Shown one piece after another: positions 4,946 through 7,883 of a stretch of 7,883 nucleotides of DNA. The translations under genes and the position numbers were made by a program. A model generated the notes under the pieces. The model was not told the origin of the DNA. It saw only the letters and a list, made by a program, of their open reading frames with translations, and ran no database searches. The stretch spans positions 1-7,883 of the forward strand of contig CALISP010000211.1 of the NCBI GenBank assembly GCA_938041705.1. Direction: 5' to 3'. The stretch's first letter is position 1. Each line of letters starts with the position of its first letter. Source of the stretch: an uncultured Cocleimonas sp. (GTDB lineage Bacteria; Pseudomonadota; Gammaproteobacteria; Thiotrichales; Thiotrichaceae).

Positions 4946-5203
4946 ATGGCTCATAAAAAAGCAGCGGGTAGTACTAGAAACGGTCGCGATTCAAATGCAA
5001 ATCGACTTGGTGTTAAACGCTTCGGTGGCGAAACAGTAAGAGCGGGTAACATCATCGTTCGTCAACGTGGCACTCACTTCCATCCTGGTACAAACATGGG
5101 TTGTGGCAAAGACCACACTTTATTTGCAAAATCTGATGGCGTTGTACTTTTCGAAGTAAAAGGCCCGAAGAACCGCAAATTTGTAAGTATTGTAGCGGCA
5201 TAA
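4946..5203 (+). CDS. rpmA: 50S ribosomal protein L27
   Basis: An 85-aa protein of the large ribosomal subunit. L27 has a flexible N terminus that reaches the peptidyl transferase centre. It is full length and highly typical: MAHKKAAGSTRNGRDSNANR at the start, LGVKRFGGE, GNIIVRQRGTHFHPG, MGCGKDHTLFAKSDG, and KGPKNRKFVSI at the end. Met1 is followed directly by AHKK, so there is no cleavable N-terminal extension of the Firmicute type. AGAGG lies eight bases before the ATG. Normally rplU (L21) precedes it in the same operon; here rpmA is the first gene after the promoter. A terminator follows 50 bases after its stop, so it may be transcribed largely alone. Confidence 0.98.
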   Translation: MAHKKAAGSTRNGRDSNANRLGVKRFGGETVRAGNIIVRQRGTHFHPGTNMGCGKDHTLFAKSDGVVLFEVKGPKNRKFVSIVAA

Positions 5204-5252
5204 GTTAAAAATTAACAAAATAATAGCTGAGAAGTAATTCTTAATATTATTT

Positions 5253-5281
5253 AAAAAAGCTCCGCTAGTCGGAGCTTTTTT
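5253..5281 (+). terminator. Rho-independent terminator after rpmA
   Basis: GCTCCG (5259-5264) pairs with CGGAGC (5270-5275) around CTAGT. Six A before and six T after extend the stem to 12 bp and supply the U-run. Because of the flanking A-run it could work on the minus strand too. Any transcription of obgE from the rpmA promoter must read through it. Confidence 0.88.
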
Positions 5282-5349
5282 ATTGCTCTTTTTTCTGGAA
5301 GAAATCTTTTAATCGAATCTTTCCTAACATAATCAGATAAACTCAAATC

Positions 5350-6468
5350 ATGAAATTTGTAGATGAAGTCGTAATTACCGTAAAAGCTGGCGATGGCGGC
5401 AATGGCTGTGTCAGTTTTCGCCGTGAAAAATATATCGAATTCGGTGGTCCTGACGGTGGTGACGGTGGTGATGGTGGAAGTGTTTACCTTCAAGCAAACA
5501 AGGGATTAAATACCCTTGCTGATTTCCGTCATGTACGCTTTTACGAAGCAGGTCGTGGCGCGAATGGTTTTAGTCGCAACATGACTGGAGCTAAAGGCGA
5601 AGCCAAAATTGTACAGGTACCTATCGGCACAATGGTTTATGTTGAAGAAACTGGCGAGCTAATTGGCGATCTGACTAAAGACGAAGAAATGATAAAAGTA
5701 GTTCAAGGTGGTTATCACGGCCTAGGTAATCTACGTTATAAAAGTTCAGTTAATCGTGCCCCACGCCAATCAAAACCCGGTTCTGAAGGCGAAACACGTG
5801 AATTACGTTTAGAAATGAAAGTACTGGCTGATGTAGGTCTACTCGGTTTACCCAATGCAGGTAAATCAACGCTAATAACAAGCGTTTCATCGGCACATCC
5901 AAAAATTGCAAATTATCCGTTTACTACTCTCTACCCAAACCTTGGCGTAGTGAAAGTCGATTCTTATCAAAGTTTTGTTATTGCTGATATTCCAGGAATT
6001 ATCGAAGGTGCAGCAGAAGGTGCAGGTTTAGGCATTCAATTCTTGAAGCATCTTTCGCGTACCAGCTTACTGTTACATTTAGTAGATGTTGCACCGATGG
6101 ATGATTCAGAAGACCCTGTTCATGCGGTTAAAGTTATCGAAAATGAATTAAAAAAATTCAGTGATGAATTAGGTGAACGCGAGCGGTGGTTAATTTTAAA
6201 TAAAATTGATTTACTACCGGAAGACGAACGCCAAGCGCATTGCGATGACATCATTAAAAGACTTAAATGGAAAGGAAAAGTCTTCATGGTATCTGCCGCA
6301 ACGGGCTTAAACACTAAAGACCTGGTCAAAAAAATTATGCAGACAATTGATGATCAAGTCTATTTAGCGGAACAACAGGCAGAAGAAGACTTAACTGAAA
6401 CTGCAAGAATGAAAGCTCAAGCAAAAGCCAATAAAGAAATGATGAAAAAAGACAAAGAATTAGACTAA
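5350..6468 (+). CDS. obgE: Obg-family GTPase, ribosome assembly and stress control
   Basis: GTPase that binds the 50S subunit late in assembly and links growth to nucleotide levels. It is 372 aa. The N-terminal Obg fold (1-158) is rich in glycine, with FVDEV, GDGGNGCVSFRREKY and GPDGGDGGDGG. The G domain follows: G1 GLPNAGKST (166-174), G2 threonines in YPFTTLYP (189-196), G3 DIPG (213-216), G4 NKID (284-287), G5 SAATG (315-319). The C-terminal 30 or so residues are charged and Met/Lys-rich, without the Obg-specific OCT domain of Firmicutes. The ATG at 5350 matches the conserved MKFVDE start, but no Shine-Dalgarno precedes it. A CATAAT -10-like hexamer lies at 5328-5333 without a clear -35. 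proB follows after 16 bases, so the two are probably one transcript. Confidence 0.97.
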   Translation: MKFVDEVVITVKAGDGGNGCVSFRREKYIEFGGPDGGDGGDGGSVYLQANKGLNTLADFRHVRFYEAGRGANGFSRNMTGAKGEAKIVQVPIGTMVYVEETGELIGDLTKDEEMIKVVQGGYHGLGNLRYKSSVNRAPRQSKPGSEGETRELRLEMKVLADVGLLGLPNAGKSTLITSVSSAHPKIANYPFTTLYPNLGVVKVDSYQSFVIADIPGIIEGAAEGAGLGIQFLKHLSRTSLLLHLVDVAPMDDSEDPVHAVKVIENELKKFSDELGERERWLILNKIDLLPEDERQAHCDDIIKRLKWKGKVFMVSAATGLNTKDLVKKIMQTIDDQVYLAEQQAEEDLTETARMKAQAKANKEMMKKDKELD

Positions 6469-6484
6469 AAAAATTCATAAAAAC

Positions 6485-7609
6485 ATGAATCGAACCGCTT
6501 ACACACAACAGGCCAAACGCTGGGTAATTAAAATAGGGAGTGCTTTGCTTACTAAAGATGGCAAAGGCTTAGATTACACAGCAATGGCTGAGTGGACAAA
6601 ACAAATAGCGAGTCTACGTCAGGAAAATATTGAAGTTATTTTAGTGTCATCAGGTTCAGTTGCCGAAGGCATGAGTCGCATGGGCTGGACTTCTCGCCCG
6701 ACTGATTTAGCAGAACTTCAAGCTGCTGCCGCAATCGGGCAAACTGGCCTAATCGAAGCCTATCAAAGCGAATTCCAAAAATACCAAATCCAAGCAGCGC
6801 AAGTACTACTCACACACGATGAAGTCAGCAATCGTAAACGCTACCTCAATGCCCGTAACACTCTTCGCGCCTTGTTAAAATTTAAAGCGCTACCCATTAT
6901 TAATGAAAATGATACGGTCGCACTCGAGGAATTACGCCTTGGAGACAACGATACACTCGCCGCCTTGGTCGCGAATCTCACCGAAGCCGATTTACTTTTG
7001 ATACTCACCGATCAACAAGGCCTATTCACTAAAGACCCACGTCACAATGACGATGCACAACTTATCAGCGAAGAATCTGCCAGCAACACTGATTTACTTT
7101 CATTTGTGGGTGAGATTGCCACAACTCTAGGCAGTGGCGGCATGGCAACCAAATTAATAGCCGCACAACGAGCTGCAAAATCTGGTTGCGCAACGATTAT
7201 CGCTTCAGGCAGAGAAGACGGCGTGATCTCTCGTATTGCCAAAGGTGAAACTATAGGTACATTTTTAAAGCCTGACGAATCTCAACTCAGTGCTAGAAAA
7301 CAATGGATCGCCAGCCAAGTACAAGCTGGTGGCTCTTTAACACTTGATAGCGGGGCTAGTAAGGCCATTCAAAGCCAAGGCACCAGTTTATTACCGATAG
7401 GCGTAGGAAGCGCGTCAGGTGAATTTAAACGTGGTGACGTTGTAGATTGTAAAAACCCTGAAGGTAGAGTGATTGCTCGTGGGTTGGTAAATTACTCTAG
7501 TGACGAAGTATCAAAACTATTCAAACAACCCAGCAACAAGATCAGTGAAATTGTAGGCTATGCGGGCGATACTGAGTTGATCCATCGTGATAACCTGGTT
7601 GTTTTGTAA
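6485..7609 (+). CDS. proB: Glutamate 5-kinase
   Basis: Phosphorylates the gamma-carboxyl of glutamate, the first and feedback-controlled step of proline synthesis. At 374 aa it is close to E. coli ProB (367). The amino-acid-kinase domain (about 1-258) shows WVIKIGSALLT with Lys16, VSSGSVAEG (54-62), LQAAAAIGQ (79-86), the glutamate-binding INENDTV (139-145), GDNDTLAALVA (153-163), ILTDQQGLFTKDP (173-185) and GSGGMATK (216-223, in which Ser replaces the usual Thr of GTGGM). A C-terminal PUA domain occupies about 270-365, with RGDVVDC and ARGLVNYSS. The start lies 16 bases after the obgE stop, without a clear ribosome binding site, so coupling to obgE is likely. An obgE-proB order is common in gammaproteobacteria. 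proA is not adjacent. Confidence 0.97.
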   Translation: MNRTAYTQQAKRWVIKIGSALLTKDGKGLDYTAMAEWTKQIASLRQENIEVILVSSGSVAEGMSRMGWTSRPTDLAELQAAAAIGQTGLIEAYQSEFQKYQIQAAQVLLTHDEVSNRKRYLNARNTLRALLKFKALPIINENDTVALEELRLGDNDTLAALVANLTEADLLLILTDQQGLFTKDPRHNDDAQLISEESASNTDLLSFVGEIATTLGSGGMATKLIAAQRAAKSGCATIIASGREDGVISRIAKGETIGTFLKPDESQLSARKQWIASQVQAGGSLTLDSGASKAIQSQGTSLLPIGVGSASGEFKRGDVVDCKNPEGRVIARGLVNYSSDEVSKLFKQPSNKISEIVGYAGDTELIHRDNLVVL

Positions 7610-7639
7610 TACAACAATTAGACATCAAATTCACAAGAA

Positions 7640-7670
7640 ATAGTTGAAATAATGACACCCCCCTACTTTT
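7640..7670 (+). repeat. Dispersed short repeat, copy 2
   Basis: Bases 7651-7670 repeat 3127-3146 exactly (core TGACACCCCCCTACTTTT). ATAGTT at 7640-7645 continues the match upstream, giving a unit of about 30 bases with one 2-base difference in length. It begins about 30 bases after the proB stop and has the same orientation relative to the upstream gene as copy 1. No transposase gene or target duplication is seen. Confidence 0.75.
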
Positions 7671-7883
7671 AGGCCTTTTGTACTTCATTTCGCCTCAGTT
7701 ATTTTTTTCCTCACGAAAACAGCATCTATGTTCTCTGTATCTAATTCCATAACTCAAAATAAAAATAAAAACCAGTTACACCCTCCATGTCATCTAACTG
7801 ACACTTACCTTTAGTTATATTTGCGATAATCCACATATGCTTATCTGAATTTATTCTAGGGAGTTATACCAATCGAATAGGCC
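7671..7883. other. Right-edge intergenic DNA, no gene supported
   Basis: AT-rich, with stops in all frames. It contains a small dyad, TGTCA (7788-7792) and TGACA (7799-7803), six bases apart, of unknown meaning. A Shine-Dalgarno-like TAGGGAG (7857-7863) has no start codon at a usable distance. No clear intrinsic terminator for proB was found. Confidence 0.7.

Noticed and set aside
7864..7883. TTATACCAAT at the window edge as a mobile-element end
   Set aside because: I have a vague memory of similar termini in marine gammaproteobacteria, but no partner repeat or transposase is visible in the window.
7857..7883. Start of a further plus-strand gene after TAGGGAG
   Set aside because: No ATG, GTG or TTG occurs at a usable distance before the window ends.
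1..7883. CRISPR array, tRNA, rRNA, prophage or defence genes
   Set aside because: No regularly spaced repeats, tRNA cloverleaf or related protein signatures were found on either strand by eye.

Overview
The window looks like an ordinary chromosomal segment of an AT-rich gammaproteobacterium. The evidence is the gene order ispB / rpmA-obgE-proB, an E. coli-type glutathione synthetase (ATP-grasp GshB), a YhfA-like OsmC protein, and Gram-negative style sigma-70 promoters and intrinsic terminators. No phage, plasmid, CRISPR or insertion-sequence gene is visible. The genus cannot be fixed from the sequence alone.

Layout. At the left edge, on the minus strand, an ECF-type sigma factor (32-628) is followed one base later by the first ten codons of another gene that leaves the window (1-30), probably its operon partner. 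A 318-base gap (629-946) carries a strong plus-strand terminator (869-894) with no gene in front of it. A promoter-like pair and two more hairpins upstream of that terminator suggest a small RNA of about 100-125 nt. Then come gshB (947-1924) and a YhfA/OsmC-family gene (1921-2337), overlapping by ATGA and so probably translationally coupled: a thiol and redox pair. A secreted NlpC/P60 cysteine peptidase (2555-3121) has its own good promoter and a possible operator. Convergent to it, on the minus strand, lie a small membrane-anchored Thr/Glu/Ser-rich protein of unknown function (3230-3577) and ispB (3668-4648), the polyprenyl diphosphate synthase for the ubiquinone side chain.

Divergent from ispB is the ribosomal and assembly block: rpmA (L27), a terminator, obgE (the ribosome-assembly GTPase) and proB (glutamate 5-kinase). 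In most gammaproteobacteria rplU (L21) lies between ispB and rpmA. Here it is absent from that place and from the window. The space holds back-to-back promoters, an inverted repeat at the rpmA -35 box, and a roughly 120-nt leader that can fold into two hairpins.

An identical 20-base sequence (core TGACACCCCCCTACTTTT) lies downstream of both the peptidase gene and proB, in the same orientation. It looks like a dispersed short repeat. The last 213 bases have no gene I can support.

Most of the window is conserved housekeeping content. The points worth a second look are the missing rplU with its retained leader, the candidate small RNA before gshB, the dispersed repeat, and the acidic anchored protein.
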